From positions 1-47,203 of the forward strand of contig JBCBAC010000014.1 of assembly GCA_038532735.1 (NCBI GenBank): a stretch of 47,203 bases of DNA, read 5' to 3'. Within the stretch, counting starts at the first letter, position 1; each line of letters begins with the position of its first letter. Shown piece after piece: positions 9,142 through 18,517 of the stretch. Made by a program: the position numbers and the translations under genes. Source of the stretch: JAHTBL01 sp038532735. GTDB taxonomy: Bacteria > Pseudomonadota > Alphaproteobacteria > Rhodobacterales > Rhodobacteraceae. Under the pieces are notes generated by a model. That model worked only from the letters and a program-made list of their open reading frames with translations, was not told the origin of the DNA and did no database searches.

Positions 9142-11466
9142 GTGCCTTCATTCTCGAATACCCTTGAGCAAGCCATTCATTCGGCCTTGGCGCTGGCAAA
9201 CAGCCGTCGCCATGAGTTGGCAACTTTGGAGCATCTTTTGCTGGCGCTGGTCGATGAGCCCGATGCCGCAAAGGTCATGCAGGCTTGCAGTGTTGATCTC
9301 GAAGCGCTGAAAAAGACGCTTGAAGACTTCATTGACGACGATCTGTCTACGCTGGTGACGGATGTTGATGGCTCTGAAGCCGTACCCACCGCCGCCTTCC
9401 AGCGTGTTATTCAGCGCGCCGCGATCCACGTTCAAAGCTCTGGCCGTACCGAAGTGACGGGTGCAAATGTGCTTGTCGCCATCTTTGCAGAGCGTGAGTC
9501 GAACGCAGCCTACTTCCTGCAAGAACAGGACATGACGCGTTATGATGCGGTGAATTTCATCGCGCACGGCGTCGCGAAAGACCCTTCGTTTGGGGAGCCG
9601 CGCCCGGTTTCCGGTGCCTCCGAGCTAGAGGAAGAAACAGCTTCCGGCGTCACCGATGGAGAGCAGAAAGAGTCTGCCCTCGCGAAATACTGCGTCGATC
9701 TGAACGAAAAGTCGCGCAAAGGCGATGTCGACCCGCTGATCGGTCGCGACAGCGAGGTGGAGCGTTGCGTGCAGGTGCTTTGCCGCCGCCGCAAGAACAA
9801 TCCGCTTCTCGTGGGTGATCCGGGTGTTGGCAAAACCGCCATCGCCGAAGGTCTTGCCCGCAAGATCGTGCAGGGTGAAACGCCTGCTGTTCTGGCGTCT
9901 GCCACGATTTATTCGCTCGATATGGGTGCGCTGCTGGCCGGTACACGCTATCGCGGCGATTTCGAAGAGCGTCTGAAAGCCGTCATGACAGAGCTTGAGG
10001 ATCACCCCGATGCGGTGCTTTTCATTGACGAAATTCACACCGTGATCGGTGCGGGTGCCACATCGGGTGGCGCGATGGATGCATCGAATTTGCTGAAGCC
10101 TGCCCTTCAGGGTGGCAAGCTGCGCTGCATGGGCTCGACAACCTACAAGGAATTCCGTCAGCATTTTGAGAAAGACCGCGCGCTCAGCCGCCGGTTCCAG
10201 AAGATCGACGTGGCGGAGCCGTCTGTCGATGATGCGGTGAAGATCCTTAAAGGCCTAAAGCCTTATTTCGAGGATCACCACGCGATCAAATACACCTCCG
10301 ACGCGATAAAGACCGCGGTGGAGCTTTCAGCCCGCTACATCAATGATCGCAAACTGCCAGATAAGGCCATCGACGTCATAGATGAGGCCGGGGCCGCCCA
10401 GCATCTGGTCGCGGAATCCAAGCGTCGCAAAACCATTGGCGCGAAGGAAATCGAAGCCGTCGTCGCCAAGATCGCGCGCATTCCGCCAAAGAACGTCTCC
10501 AAGGACGATGCAGAGGTGCTGAAAGATCTGGAGACCAGCCTCAAGCGGGTGGTCTTCGGTCAGGACGCCGCCATCGACGCACTGTCGTCGGCGATCAAGC
10601 TGGCCCGTGCAGGGCTGCGCGAGCCTGAGAAGCCCATCGGCAACTACCTCTTCGCCGGTCCGACCGGTGTGGGTAAAACCGAGGTCGCAAAGCAACTGGC
10701 CGACACACTCGGTGTGGAACTGCTGCGCTTTGATATGTCTGAATACATGGAGAAACACGCCGTTTCCCGTCTGATTGGTGCCCCTCCGGGCTATGTCGGG
10801 TTCGATCAGGGCGGCATGCTCACCGATGGTGTGGACCAGCATCCGCATTGCGTGCTTCTGCTTGATGAGATCGAGAAAGCGCACCCGGATGTCTACAATA
10901 TCCTGCTGCAGGTCATGGACCACGGCACGCTGACCGATCACAACGGGCGCACGGTGGATTTCCGCAACGTGATCCTGATCATGACGTCGAATGCGGGTGC
11001 GTCCGAACAGGCAAAAGCTGCCATCGGCTTTGGCCGCGACCGTCGCGAAGGTGAGGACACCGCCGCGATTGAGCGGACGTTCACGCCGGAATTCCGCAAC
11101 CGTCTGGATGCCGTGATTTCCTTCGGGGCGCTGCCGAAAGACGTGATCCTGCAGGTGGTTGAGAAGTTCGTGCTTCAGCTTGAAGCCCAACTGATGGACC
11201 GCAACGTGACGTTCGAGCTGACGAAAGCCGCGACCGAGTGGCTGGCCGACAAAGGCTACGACGACAAGATGGGCGCCCGCCCGCTGGGTCGCGTGATTCA
11301 AGAGCATATCAAGAAGCCGCTCGCCGAAGAGCTGCTGTTTGGCAAGCTCGCGAAAGGCGGCATCGTCAAGGTCGGCGTCAAGGACGGCAAGATCGACCTG
11401 CGTCTGGAAGCGCCTGAAAAGGCGCGTATCTCGGGCGACAAGCCGCCGCTTCTCACCGCGGAATGA
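9142..11466 (+). CDS. clpA: ATP-dependent Clp protease ATP-binding subunit ClpA
   Basis: The 774-residue AAA+ unfoldase feeds substrates to ClpP. It has an N domain (about 1-145, SNTLEQAIHSALALANSRRHELATLEHLLLAL), a first AAA+ module with Walker A GDPGVGKT and Walker B FIDEIHT, and a second with GPTGVGKT and LLDEIEKAHPDVY. The ClpP-docking IGF loop is present (AAIGFGRDR). The GTG start at 9142 was chosen because AGAGGAG lies 8 bases upstream and it gives the usual length; the in-frame extension from 9043 is unlike ClpA. The adaptor gene clpS, often next to clpA, is not directly upstream here. Confidence 0.97.
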   Translation: MPSFSNTLEQAIHSALALANSRRHELATLEHLLLALVDEPDAAKVMQACSVDLEALKKTLEDFIDDDLSTLVTDVDGSEAVPTAAFQRVIQRAAIHVQSSGRTEVTGANVLVAIFAERESNAAYFLQEQDMTRYDAVNFIAHGVAKDPSFGEPRPVSGASELEEETASGVTDGEQKESALAKYCVDLNEKSRKGDVDPLIGRDSEVERCVQVLCRRRKNNPLLVGDPGVGKTAIAEGLARKIVQGETPAVLASATIYSLDMGALLAGTRYRGDFEERLKAVMTELEDHPDAVLFIDEIHTVIGAGATSGGAMDASNLLKPALQGGKLRCMGSTTYKEFRQHFEKDRALSRRFQKIDVAEPSVDDAVKILKGLKPYFEDHHAIKYTSDAIKTAVELSARYINDRKLPDKAIDVIDEAGAAQHLVAESKRRKTIGAKEIEAVVAKIARIPPKNVSKDDAEVLKDLETSLKRVVFGQDAAIDALSSAIKLARAGLREPEKPIGNYLFAGPTGVGKTEVAKQLADTLGVELLRFDMSEYMEKHAVSRLIGAPPGYVGFDQGGMLTDGVDQHPHCVLLLDEIEKAHPDVYNILLQVMDHGTLTDHNGRTVDFRNVILIMTSNAGASEQAKAAIGFGRDRREGEDTAAIERTFTPEFRNRLDAVISFGALPKDVILQVVEKFVLQLEAQLMDRNVTFELTKAATEWLADKGYDDKMGARPLGRVIQEHIKKPLAEELLFGKLAKGGIVKVGVKDGKIDLRLEAPEKARISGDKPPLLTAE

Positions 11467-12422
11467 TCACACGCGCACTTGCGCTGATATCGCTCGCAGC
11501 CCCCGCGGTTGCGAGCGATTTTTCGTTGCAGCTGCCCATTGACTGCACACTGGGCGAGAATTGCTACATCCAGCAATTCGTGGATCACGACCCAAACACT
11601 TCTGCCTCGGATTTCAACTGCGGCCCACTCACCTACGACACCCACAAAGGCACCGACTTTGCGCTCGATGATTTGTCGATCATGGAAGCGGGCGTCGATG
11701 TCTTGGCGGCGGCATCTGGCCGCGTCGTTGCCACGCGTGACGGCATGGAAGACGTGCTCTACTCCGCCAACCGCGCTGCAGAAATCGAAGGGCGCGATTG
11801 CGGAAACGGGTTGGTCATCGATCACGGTGGTGGGTGGCGCACGCAATATTGCCACCTCAAGCAAGGTTCGTTGATTGTCGAGAAAGGCCAGCGGGTTGAG
11901 GTGGGCGATGTGCTCGGCGAGGTTGGCCTCTCAGGCCGTACGCAATTTCCGCATTTGCATATCACCCTACGCAAGGACGATCAGGTAGTTGATCCATTCG
12001 CACCAGACGGGCGACGCATGTGCGGTTTGCCAAACAAAACACTTTGGGCAGAGACGCCTGATTTTCAAAACGGCGGCATCATTCGCGCAGGCTTTGCCGA
12101 TGCCGCGCCGGCCTATGAGGCGATCAAGGCCGGTCAAAAAGGGCTTTCGATCGTCCCACCCAACGCCGACATACTGGCCGTCTGGATGCATGTCTTCGGC
12201 GCGCAAGAAGGCGATCTTTACAAGATGAAAGTCATTGGCCCCGACGGGCAATTGATAGACGAGGAAGTCACCCAAACCCGCACTCAAGCGCAGAGCTTTC
12301 GTTTCGTGGGCAAGCGCAGGCCACCGGGGGGATGGGACCGCGGCACCTACCGCGCCACGCTTTCGCTGATCCGAGATGGCACCATACTTGATAGCACGCA
12401 ACTGGTCGCGACGGTCGACTAG
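11463..12422 (+). CDS. exported M23-family (LytM-like) peptidase
   Basis: A 319-residue protein with a short signal peptide (MITRALALISLAAPAVAS). The M23 zinc-site residues are present: HKGTDFA (HxxxD) near residue 61 and FPHLHIT (HxH) near 162. Such enzymes cut peptide cross-links in peptidoglycan; a few are inactive activators. Four cysteines in the first part suggest periplasmic disulfides. The start overlaps the clpA stop by 4 bases (ATGA), so it is probably co-transcribed with clpA. Its stop directly abuts, with no gap, the stop of the convergent MotB-like gene. Confidence 0.88.
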   Translation: MITRALALISLAAPAVASDFSLQLPIDCTLGENCYIQQFVDHDPNTSASDFNCGPLTYDTHKGTDFALDDLSIMEAGVDVLAAASGRVVATRDGMEDVLYSANRAAEIEGRDCGNGLVIDHGGGWRTQYCHLKQGSLIVEKGQRVEVGDVLGEVGLSGRTQFPHLHITLRKDDQVVDPFAPDGRRMCGLPNKTLWAETPDFQNGGIIRAGFADAAPAYEAIKAGQKGLSIVPPNADILAVWMHVFGAQEGDLYKMKVIGPDGQLIDEEVTQTRTQAQSFRFVGKRRPPGGWDRGTYRATLSLIRDGTILDSTQLVATVD

Positions 12423-14024
12423 CTATTTTTCGGTCAGTTTCAGCTCAATCCGGCGGTTCTGAGCGCGCGCGGCGGGTGTGTCCCCACGGGCGACGGGCTG
12501 GTATTGGCCAAAGCCATTGGCGGCAAGCCGATCCGGCGGCAGGCCCAGAAAATCCACCATGTAACGCACGACGGACAGCGCGCGGGCCTGGCTAAGCTCC
12601 CAATTGTCGGCAAACGCGCCAAAGCCCGACAGCGGCACATTATCGGTGTGCCCATCCACGCGGATCACCCAATCCAGATGCTCCGGAATGTCCTCTGCCA
12701 CGTCTCGCAGGATAGCAGCAACCTTCGCGATCTCGCCCTGCCCTTCGGCAGACAGGGTCGCGCTGCCGGGGGCGAAAAGCACCTCAGAGGAGAAGACAAA
12801 GCGATCCCCTTCGATGCGCACGCCGTCTTGATTGCCCAAGAGGTCGCGCAATTGACCGAAGAACTCCGACCGGTAGCGCGCGAGGTTCTGGTTCTCCGCC
12901 TCCAGGCGAAGACGCTCCGCTTCTTCCAACTCGCGGCGGCGGCGTTCTTCGGCGGCGACCTGTGCGAGCGCGGTGTTGAGTTGCGAGCCAAGCGCATCCA
13001 ATTGCACTTGCGCGGCCTCATCCCGGGCGCGCGCCTCATCCAGCAGGCTTTGGAGCGATCCGAGCTGGCCGCGCAGCGCGGCGACCTGTTCGTTTAGCAA
13101 GGCCAACCGGCGCTGATCTTCCAGCGATTGCGCCTCTTTTTGCGACAGCTCAGCCTCTGCCAGGGCGAGCAAGGCCGCTTGCTCCTCGGCTTCTGTCAAA
13201 CGGGTCTCCGACGTGGCGGCAAGCTCGTCGCGAGCGGCGCGGGCCGCGGCCAGAAGGGTCAGCGTTTCTTCGGCCGCGCGGCGCTGCTCTTCCAAAGCCA
13301 GCGTCATCGCGGTCAACTCTGTCTGCGCGTTTTGCAACCGCTCCCGCAGGGCTTCCGCAGCGGCGGCTTCGGCCAGACGGGCAGCTTCTTCATCCGAAAG
13401 CGCCTCCGCCGTGGCGGTGTTTTCAGCCTGCAGATCGGCGATCATCGCTTCCAGCGCTTCACGCTGGGCGGCGGCAAGGCGGGCGGCTTCGGTTTGGGCA
13501 TCAATCTCGGATCGGGCCTGCGCGATGGCAAGGTTCAACTGCTCTTGCTGGCTGAGCAACTCCGCCTCGGTGCCTTCCAATTCGGTGACCCGGCCCAGCG
13601 CCTGATCGCGTTCGGCCAAAATCCCGGCGACCTGTGCCTCAAAGCCAGTGATCCGGGTCTCGGCTTCAGCGAGGGCTGTGTCCCGTTCAGCCAAGGTGCC
13701 TTGCAAGGCGGCAATGGTGGCAGCGCGGTCAGCAGATTCGGCGCGGGTGTCCGCAAGGGTGGCGGACAACGCGCCGAGACGGGATTGCAAATCAGCGGTG
13801 CGGTCGCGTTCAAGGCCAAGTTGATCGGCCAGCGAAGCCAGTTCTACCGACAGCGCGTCAAGCTCGCTTTCCTGCCCGGTGATCGTCTCGCGCAGGATGA
13901 ATTGCACGACCATGAAGATCGTCAAAACGAACATCAACACCAGCAATAGCGCTGTCATCGCATCAACAAAGCCCGGCCAGATGGAGGCCTGAAACCGCGC
14001 GCCGGTTCTGCGCGACAGCGCCAC
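12423..14024 (-). CDS. MotB/OmpA-like protein with a long coiled coil
   Basis: The 533-residue protein has one membrane segment near the N terminus (about 18-48; WPGFVDAMTALLLVLMFVL) with an Asp at 21 placed like the proton-carrying Asp of MotB. A very long alanine/glutamate-rich coiled coil (about 55-375) follows, then an OmpA-type peptidoglycan-binding domain (about 385-533) with VDGHTDNVPL and a terminal NRRIELKL. The GTG start follows the TAA of the upstream partner by 3 bases, with GGGAG upstream. With the MotA/ExbB-like neighbour it probably forms a proton-driven unit across the envelope. The target of the force is unknown. Confidence 0.88.
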   Translation of the reverse strand: MALSRRTGARFQASIWPGFVDAMTALLLVLMFVLTIFMVVQFILRETITGQESELDALSVELASLADQLGLERDRTADLQSRLGALSATLADTRAESADRAATIAALQGTLAERDTALAEAETRITGFEAQVAGILAERDQALGRVTELEGTEAELLSQQEQLNLAIAQARSEIDAQTEAARLAAAQREALEAMIADLQAENTATAEALSDEEAARLAEAAAAEALRERLQNAQTELTAMTLALEEQRRAAEETLTLLAAARAARDELAATSETRLTEAEEQAALLALAEAELSQKEAQSLEDQRRLALLNEQVAALRGQLGSLQSLLDEARARDEAAQVQLDALGSQLNTALAQVAAEERRRRELEEAERLRLEAENQNLARYRSEFFGQLRDLLGNQDGVRIEGDRFVFSSEVLFAPGSATLSAEGQGEIAKVAAILRDVAEDIPEHLDWVIRVDGHTDNVPLSGFGAFADNWELSQARALSVVRYMVDFLGLPPDRLAANGFGQYQPVARGDTPAARAQNRRIELKLTEK

Positions 14025-14027
14025 GGG

Positions 14028-15185
14028 TTAGCTCCCGTCTTTCGGGGGTTGTGCGGCCAGCGCACGGGTGAGCGAGCCCAGATCGGCGCGCAATTCACTG
14101 ATCACGTCCTGACGGCCAGCGGCCAGCTCTTCTGAGATTTTCAGCAATTGCACATCAATGGAGCGCAGCCGCATCCGGCTTTCCGCATCCAGCCCATCGC
14201 CGTCCATGCGGTCGATCAGCCGTTCTTGCCCTTCGGCCACGCGGGCCAGCATCGCGTTGGGGCTGTCTTGGCCCGCCAATTGCTGGGTCAAGAGCGCCAT
14301 CGCTTCGGTCATCCGAGTTAACTTGTCATCGACCGCAGCACGGCTCGCATCGCTTTGCAAAAAGACGGTGCGCAGCCCGTCCATCTGCTCGGACATATGA
14401 TCCAGCACACCGGCCATGAAGTTCTGCTCCGCCCCGCTTTCGCCTTCCGCGGCAGTGAAACCAACCCGCGTGATGGTTGACAGCCAGTCTTCAAGTTCGC
14501 GGTAAAAGCGGTTTTGCCCGTGGCCCGCAAAGAGCTCTAGCAGGCCGACAATCAGCGAACCCGCAAGGCCCAGAAGAGACGACGCAAATGCCACGCCCAT
14601 GCCCGACAATTGGCTTTCCAGACCGCCCATCAGGCGACCAAATATCTCAACCCCGCCTTCGCCTTCCTCGGGGTTGAGCGAGCGGATCGTGTCGACCATG
14701 GCGGGCACAGTCGTCGCGAGGCCATAGAATGTGCCCAAAAGACCCAAGAAAATCAAAAGGTTGACGATATAGCGCGTGATCTCACGCGCCTCGTCAATGC
14801 GGGTCGCGACCGATTCAAGGATCGACCGGGTGGAGGTCGCGTTCAGCTGACTGCGCGCGCCCTTGGTGCGCAGCATCGCCGCCAAAGTCGCCAAAAGCGC
14901 GGGCGGTTGCGGGATGTCAGAGCCCAGGCGCTGTGACGCAAATCCTTCGATCCAGCGCACCGACGAGATCAGTTGCAAGACCTGCCAAAAGCATGCGAGC
15001 ACGCCGAGCAAGAAAACCAGCACGATGAAGCCGTTCAGATACGGGTTGGCGTAGAAGACCGGGCCGATGCGCGGCAGGGCGAGGTAAACCCCCAAACCCA
15101 CCAACGCCAGAGAGACCAGCATCAGCATCACCTGACTGCGGGGTCTTGAAAAATACGGCTCGGCCTCGAGGTCGGTGAGGGCCAT
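14028..15185 (-). CDS. MotA/TolQ/ExbB-like proton-channel protein
   Basis: A 385-residue protein with membrane segments at about 18-42, 47-75, 138-165 and 190-218. The third contains FLGLLGTFYGLATT, the MotA/ExbB signature region, and the fourth SQLSGMGVAFASSLLGLAGSLIVG. A soluble C-terminal part (about 240-385) is predicted helical. It is encoded immediately upstream of the MotB/OmpA-like protein, 3 bases apart, so the two are translated together. This pair is a common chromosomal feature in Rhodobacterales; its role is not established here. Confidence 0.88.
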   Translation of the reverse strand: MALTDLEAEPYFSRPRSQVMLMLVSLALVGLGVYLALPRIGPVFYANPYLNGFIVLVFLLGVLACFWQVLQLISSVRWIEGFASQRLGSDIPQPPALLATLAAMLRTKGARSQLNATSTRSILESVATRIDEAREITRYIVNLLIFLGLLGTFYGLATTVPAMVDTIRSLNPEEGEGGVEIFGRLMGGLESQLSGMGVAFASSLLGLAGSLIVGLLELFAGHGQNRFYRELEDWLSTITRVGFTAAEGESGAEQNFMAGVLDHMSEQMDGLRTVFLQSDASRAAVDDKLTRMTEAMALLTQQLAGQDSPNAMLARVAEGQERLIDRMDGDGLDAESRMRLRSIDVQLLKISEELAAGRQDVISELRADLGSLTRALAAQPPKDGS

Positions 15186-15250
15186 ATGGTCCGCTCCTGA
15201 CGCTTGTTTTGTTGGGCCAAACTTACGTCAGTCTGGGCAATTGTCCAAGG

Positions 15251-15781
15251 TTAATCCGTGCGCCCGTTCAGGTGTTTTGACAGCCAGTCGATATCGGGGT
15301 CGTGGATGCCAAGTTCGGCCAGATGATCGGCAGTATTGTGCAGATATTCCGTGTTCGGCCCGCGCCCACCCACGGCGCGCGAAATCACTTCGGCTTGCTG
15401 CTCAAGCGGCAGCGCGCCGGTATATTGCTCATGCTTGGGGTCGATCACGTAGGCCACCGCGCTCACATCGCGGCCATCGACGAGGCGCAGATCCACCCAC
15501 TTCTCGAGGTAGGCGGAGGAGATCAACTCGCGCTCCCGCAAGGCTTGCAGGGTCGCTTCCTCATGCCCGTCCGCGGCGCGAAAGGCGACGCCTTCGCAGG
15601 TGGCACCAGCCGCCTCATCGAGCGCCAGCACCAGCCCCGGATCGGCATGGGTGCCGCGATGATGCACGGACCACATGCAAAAGCTGCGATGATAACCGTT
15701 GAGCGTGGCCAGCGCCTGCTCGCCCACTTCAAAACCGGGGTTCCAAATCAGCGATCCGTAGCCGAACACCCATAGCGTCAT
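15251..15781 (-). CDS. gamma-glutamylcyclotransferase, ChaC-like
   Basis: The 176-residue protein begins MTLWVFGYGSLIWNPGF, the family's substrate-loop motif (YGSL). ChaC-type enzymes cleave glutathione to 5-oxoproline and Cys-Gly. Further conserved parts are YHRSFCMWSVHHRGTHADPGLVLALD, GATCEGVAFRA and the C-terminal PNTEYLHNTADHLAELGIHD. Length is normal. It is transcribed in the same direction as the MotA/MotB-like pair downstream (65-base gap) and divergently from the DUF2125 gene. Confidence 0.92.
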   Translation of the reverse strand: MTLWVFGYGSLIWNPGFEVGEQALATLNGYHRSFCMWSVHHRGTHADPGLVLALDEAAGATCEGVAFRAADGHEEATLQALRERELISSAYLEKWVDLRLVDGRDVSAVAYVIDPKHEQYTGALPLEQQAEVISRAVGGRGPNTEYLHNTADHLAELGIHDPDIDWLSKHLNGRTD

Positions 15782-15843
15782 CTTGCTGGTCCTCCTGATA
15801 TCTGCCCTATAAACGAGGGCGAGTTGATGTGAAAGGAGCCTCC

Positions 15844-16845
15844 ATGCGCGTCTTGGGGATCATCGTGGTTTTGGCCGTCGCCGGATGGGGCGGCTATTGG
15901 TATCTAGGCAAATCCGCCTATCAGGCAGGGTTGGAACAGTGGTTTGAGGATCGGCGCACTGAAGGCTGGGTCGCCGACTATGCCGCTTTGGAAACCGGCG
16001 GGTTCCCGAGTCGGTTCGACACAGAGATCACATCGCTGGAATTGGCGGACCCGGAAACGGGCGTCGCGTGGCAGGCACCACTGTTCCGGGTGGAGGCCGC
16101 GAGCGCCAGCCCGACAGAGATTGACGTGGTTTGGCCCGGTGAGCAGACCATCGCCTCGCCCCAGGAGCGGGTGACGATCCTATCGGAGGTGATGCGCGCC
16201 GGCGTCCGGTTTGCGCCCAACACATCGCTGGCGCTGGAGGCGATGGATGCGACGCTGGATCAGGTGGTGTTACGGTCATCCGAAGGCTGGGAAAGCGCTG
16301 TTCAGAGCGGTATCTTCACGACGCGATTGGACGAAGGCTCGACCACCGCGCACGTGATCAACTTCACCGCGACGGGTGTGACGCCCGGTGCACAGATCGT
16401 TGACATCATTGATACATCCGACATCTTACCTGATGCGTTGGAGACGCTGCAGCTCGACATGACCGCAGATTTCGATGCCCCCTGGGACCGCGCGGCCATC
16501 GAAGAGCGGCGCCCCCAACCCACGGCGTTGGACCTGCGGTTAGCCAAAGCGCAGTGGGGGCCACTGGAGCTGAGCGCCGTGGGTGCCGTGACCGTGGATG
16601 CCGATGGGCGGCCCGAAGGCAGCATCGACATCAAGGCCACTGAATGGCGCGAGATGTTGCGGATGGCGGTTGCGGGTGGGGTGATCCCTGCTGATCTTGC
16701 TCCGACGATTGAGCGGGGCCTGCAACTTTTGGCGGGGCTATCGGGCAGCAGCACATCGCTGAACACGACGCTCAACTTCAACCGAGGCTTGATGAGCGTG
16801 GGGCCCATTCCGGTTGGCCCAGCGCCCGTTCTCCGCCTGCGTTAA
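15844..16845 (+). CDS. DUF2125 domain protein
   Basis: A 333-residue protein with an N-terminal membrane anchor or signal (MRVLGIIVVLAVAGWGGYWYLG). DUF2125 is a conserved alphaproteobacterial family without known function; recognisable traits are GLEQWFEDRRTEGW, a TGGFPSRFDTEI segment and the repeated beta-strand pattern. The ATG at 15844 has AAAGGAG 5 bases upstream; an earlier in-frame start would add five residues and lacks this site. It ends with a 4-base tail-to-tail overlap with the extensin-like gene. Probably periplasmic, anchored to the inner membrane. Confidence 0.85.
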   Translation: MRVLGIIVVLAVAGWGGYWYLGKSAYQAGLEQWFEDRRTEGWVADYAALETGGFPSRFDTEITSLELADPETGVAWQAPLFRVEAASASPTEIDVVWPGEQTIASPQERVTILSEVMRAGVRFAPNTSLALEAMDATLDQVVLRSSEGWESAVQSGIFTTRLDEGSTTAHVINFTATGVTPGAQIVDIIDTSDILPDALETLQLDMTADFDAPWDRAAIEERRPQPTALDLRLAKAQWGPLELSAVGAVTVDADGRPEGSIDIKATEWREMLRMAVAGGVIPADLAPTIERGLQLLAGLSGSSTSLNTTLNFNRGLMSVGPIPVGPAPVLRLR

Positions 16846-17594
16846 CGACAGTAAGGGCCGCTGCGATAGCGGGCCGTGTCGAAGTGGAAGTGGTCCCGGT
16901 GGAACCGGTCGGAGTTCGGGCCAAGCACCGTGCCGAACGGTCCGCAGGCCGCACGGTGCATCTTCTTCAAAGCAGTCCCCTTACGCCCACGCCCCCAGTC
17001 GTTAAGCACCGAGATTTGGCTGCCATCCTGCAAATTGACCGCTGCGATATCAATCGCGCGGCCCTTGCCATGCTCGCTGATCCGCGCGCCTTTCTGGTTA
17101 TTGCGGGTGCGACACGCGTAATGCGCCACAACCCGCAGAGACTTGAGGCCGCCGCCCTGATTGCCAACTGCAGGCCGCGCGCCTGTGTCGACCCATTTGC
17201 GCAAAGCGATGGCGGTGGGGCAGTCGATGGTGGCTGATTGCGTGAGCGCGACGCCTGAGACGGCGCGCACCCGGACGGCATTCTGCACGCCGCAACCCCG
17301 GATGCGGCCCGGAATAGGTGCAATCCGTTCCCCTTGGATCGACGGATCATTGCAAATGCCGCCACCTGCATTGGGCACCCGGCGCGACATGGCCTTATGC
17401 AGGTTTGCCGGGCGATTATCAGGCCGGATGGAGATCATCGGCCCTGCCCCGCCACGGGCCAAAATGACGCCCGCCACAATTGTGTTCATCTTCGCGGCAT
17501 CGGCAGAAATCGGGCGCAGCTCTGGACGGATAGAGCGATCAGGCGCTGCCGCCGCAGCCGAGGCCGCCAACAGCAGAGCCCAAGCCCAACGCAT
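16842..17594 (-). CDS. exported extensin-like family protein
   Basis: A 250-residue protein with a signal peptide (MRWAWALLLAASAAAAA). The C-terminal half is an extensin-like C domain: SEHGKGRAIDIAAV and DRFHRDHFHFDTARY supply His/Asp and HxH residues arranged as in LAS-type zinc peptidases, which suggests a cell-wall hydrolase, though activity is not shown for this family. Conserved cysteines occur in the mature part. It is the third gene of the hisC-tyrC unit: its ATG overlaps the tyrC stop by one base. Confidence 0.85.
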   Translation of the reverse strand: MRWAWALLLAASAAAAAPDRSIRPELRPISADAAKMNTIVAGVILARGGAGPMISIRPDNRPANLHKAMSRRVPNAGGGICNDPSIQGERIAPIPGRIRGCGVQNAVRVRAVSGVALTQSATIDCPTAIALRKWVDTGARPAVGNQGGGLKSLRVVAHYACRTRNNQKGARISEHGKGRAIDIAAVNLQDGSQISVLNDWGRGRKGTALKKMHRAACGPFGTVLGPNSDRFHRDHFHFDTARYRSGPYCR

Positions 17595-18517
17595 TATGTC
17601 TTCACCTTCGAGCGGCCGAAGTCAGGCGCGTCGGTGTCCTGACCAGCCTCGATGATCCCGCGCCGAATGGCACGGGTCCGGGTGAAATAGTCATAAAGGT
17701 GATCGCCATCGCCAGTGCGGATGGCGCGTTGCAGGGCGAACAGCTCTTCGGTGAAACGGCCCAGAATTTCCAGCGTGGCGTCCTTGTTGTTGAGGAAGAT
17801 ATCGCGCCACATCGTCGGATCACTCGACGCAATCCGGGTAAAATCGCGAAAGCCTGTGGCGGAGTATTTGATGACTTCGCTGTCCGTCACACGGCGCAGA
17901 TCATCGGCCACGCCGACCATCGTGTAGGCGATCAGGTGCGGCGCATGGCTGGTGACGGCAAGGACCAGATCATGGTGATCGGGGTCCATTTCTTCGACAT
18001 TTGCACCCATACCTTCCCAAAGCGCGCGCAGTTTGGCGACCGCGTCAGGCGCGCTGCCTTCGACAGGCACCAGCAAGGTGAAACGGTTGTCGAACAGCTC
18101 TGCGAAGCCTGAACGGGGGCCAGAATGCTCGGTTCCCGCAAGGGGGTGGGCGGGGACGAAATGGACGGTGTCAGGCAAATGCGGGCCGATCGCGTCGATC
18201 ACCTCGCGCTTGACGGAGCCGACATCGGTGATCGTCGCGCCGGGCATCAGGGCCGGTGCGATCTCGGCGGCGACTGCGCCCATCACGCCGACCGGCACAC
18301 AAAGAACCACCAGATCGGCGTCTTTCACGGCGTCCGCCGCGCTGTCGCAGATTACATCGCACAGGCCAATTTCACGCGCGATGTCGCGCGTCTCGGACGA
18401 GCGTGCATAGCCTGTCACGGTGCCTACTAGCCCATGACGTTTCATCGCCCAGAACATCGACGACGCAATATGACCGAGACCAATCAGAGCCACGCGATTG
18501 TAGATCGGCGCGCTCAT
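17594..18517 (-). CDS. tyrC: prephenate/arogenate dehydrogenase
   Basis: The 307-residue enzyme of tyrosine biosynthesis oxidatively decarboxylates prephenate or arogenate. The dinucleotide site GLGHIASS lies near the N terminus (residues 13-20), followed by DLVVLCVPVGVMG, PAHPLAGTEHSGP (catalytic His region) and LAVTSHAPHLIAY. The ATG at 18517 overlaps the hisC stop by 4 bases; a longer frame upstream lies inside hisC and was not used. Pairing with hisC suggests shared aminotransferase chemistry for aromatic amino acids. Which substrate is preferred cannot be read from the sequence. Confidence 0.93.
   Translation of the reverse strand: MSAPIYNRVALIGLGHIASSMFWAMKRHGLVGTVTGYARSSETRDIAREIGLCDVICDSAADAVKDADLVVLCVPVGVMGAVAAEIAPALMPGATITDVGSVKREVIDAIGPHLPDTVHFVPAHPLAGTEHSGPRSGFAELFDNRFTLLVPVEGSAPDAVAKLRALWEGMGANVEEMDPDHHDLVLAVTSHAPHLIAYTMVGVADDLRRVTDSEVIKYSATGFRDFTRIASSDPTMWRDIFLNNKDATLEILGRFTEELFALQRAIRTGDGDHLYDYFTRTRAIRRGIIEAGQDTDAPDFGRSKVKT

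Noticed and set aside
12423..15185. Zorya-like anti-phage motor (ZorA/ZorB)
   Set aside because: The MotA-like protein lacks the long cytoplasmic tail of ZorA, the long coiled coil is in the MotB-like protein instead, no ZorC/D/E gene is near, and the neighbours are core genes.
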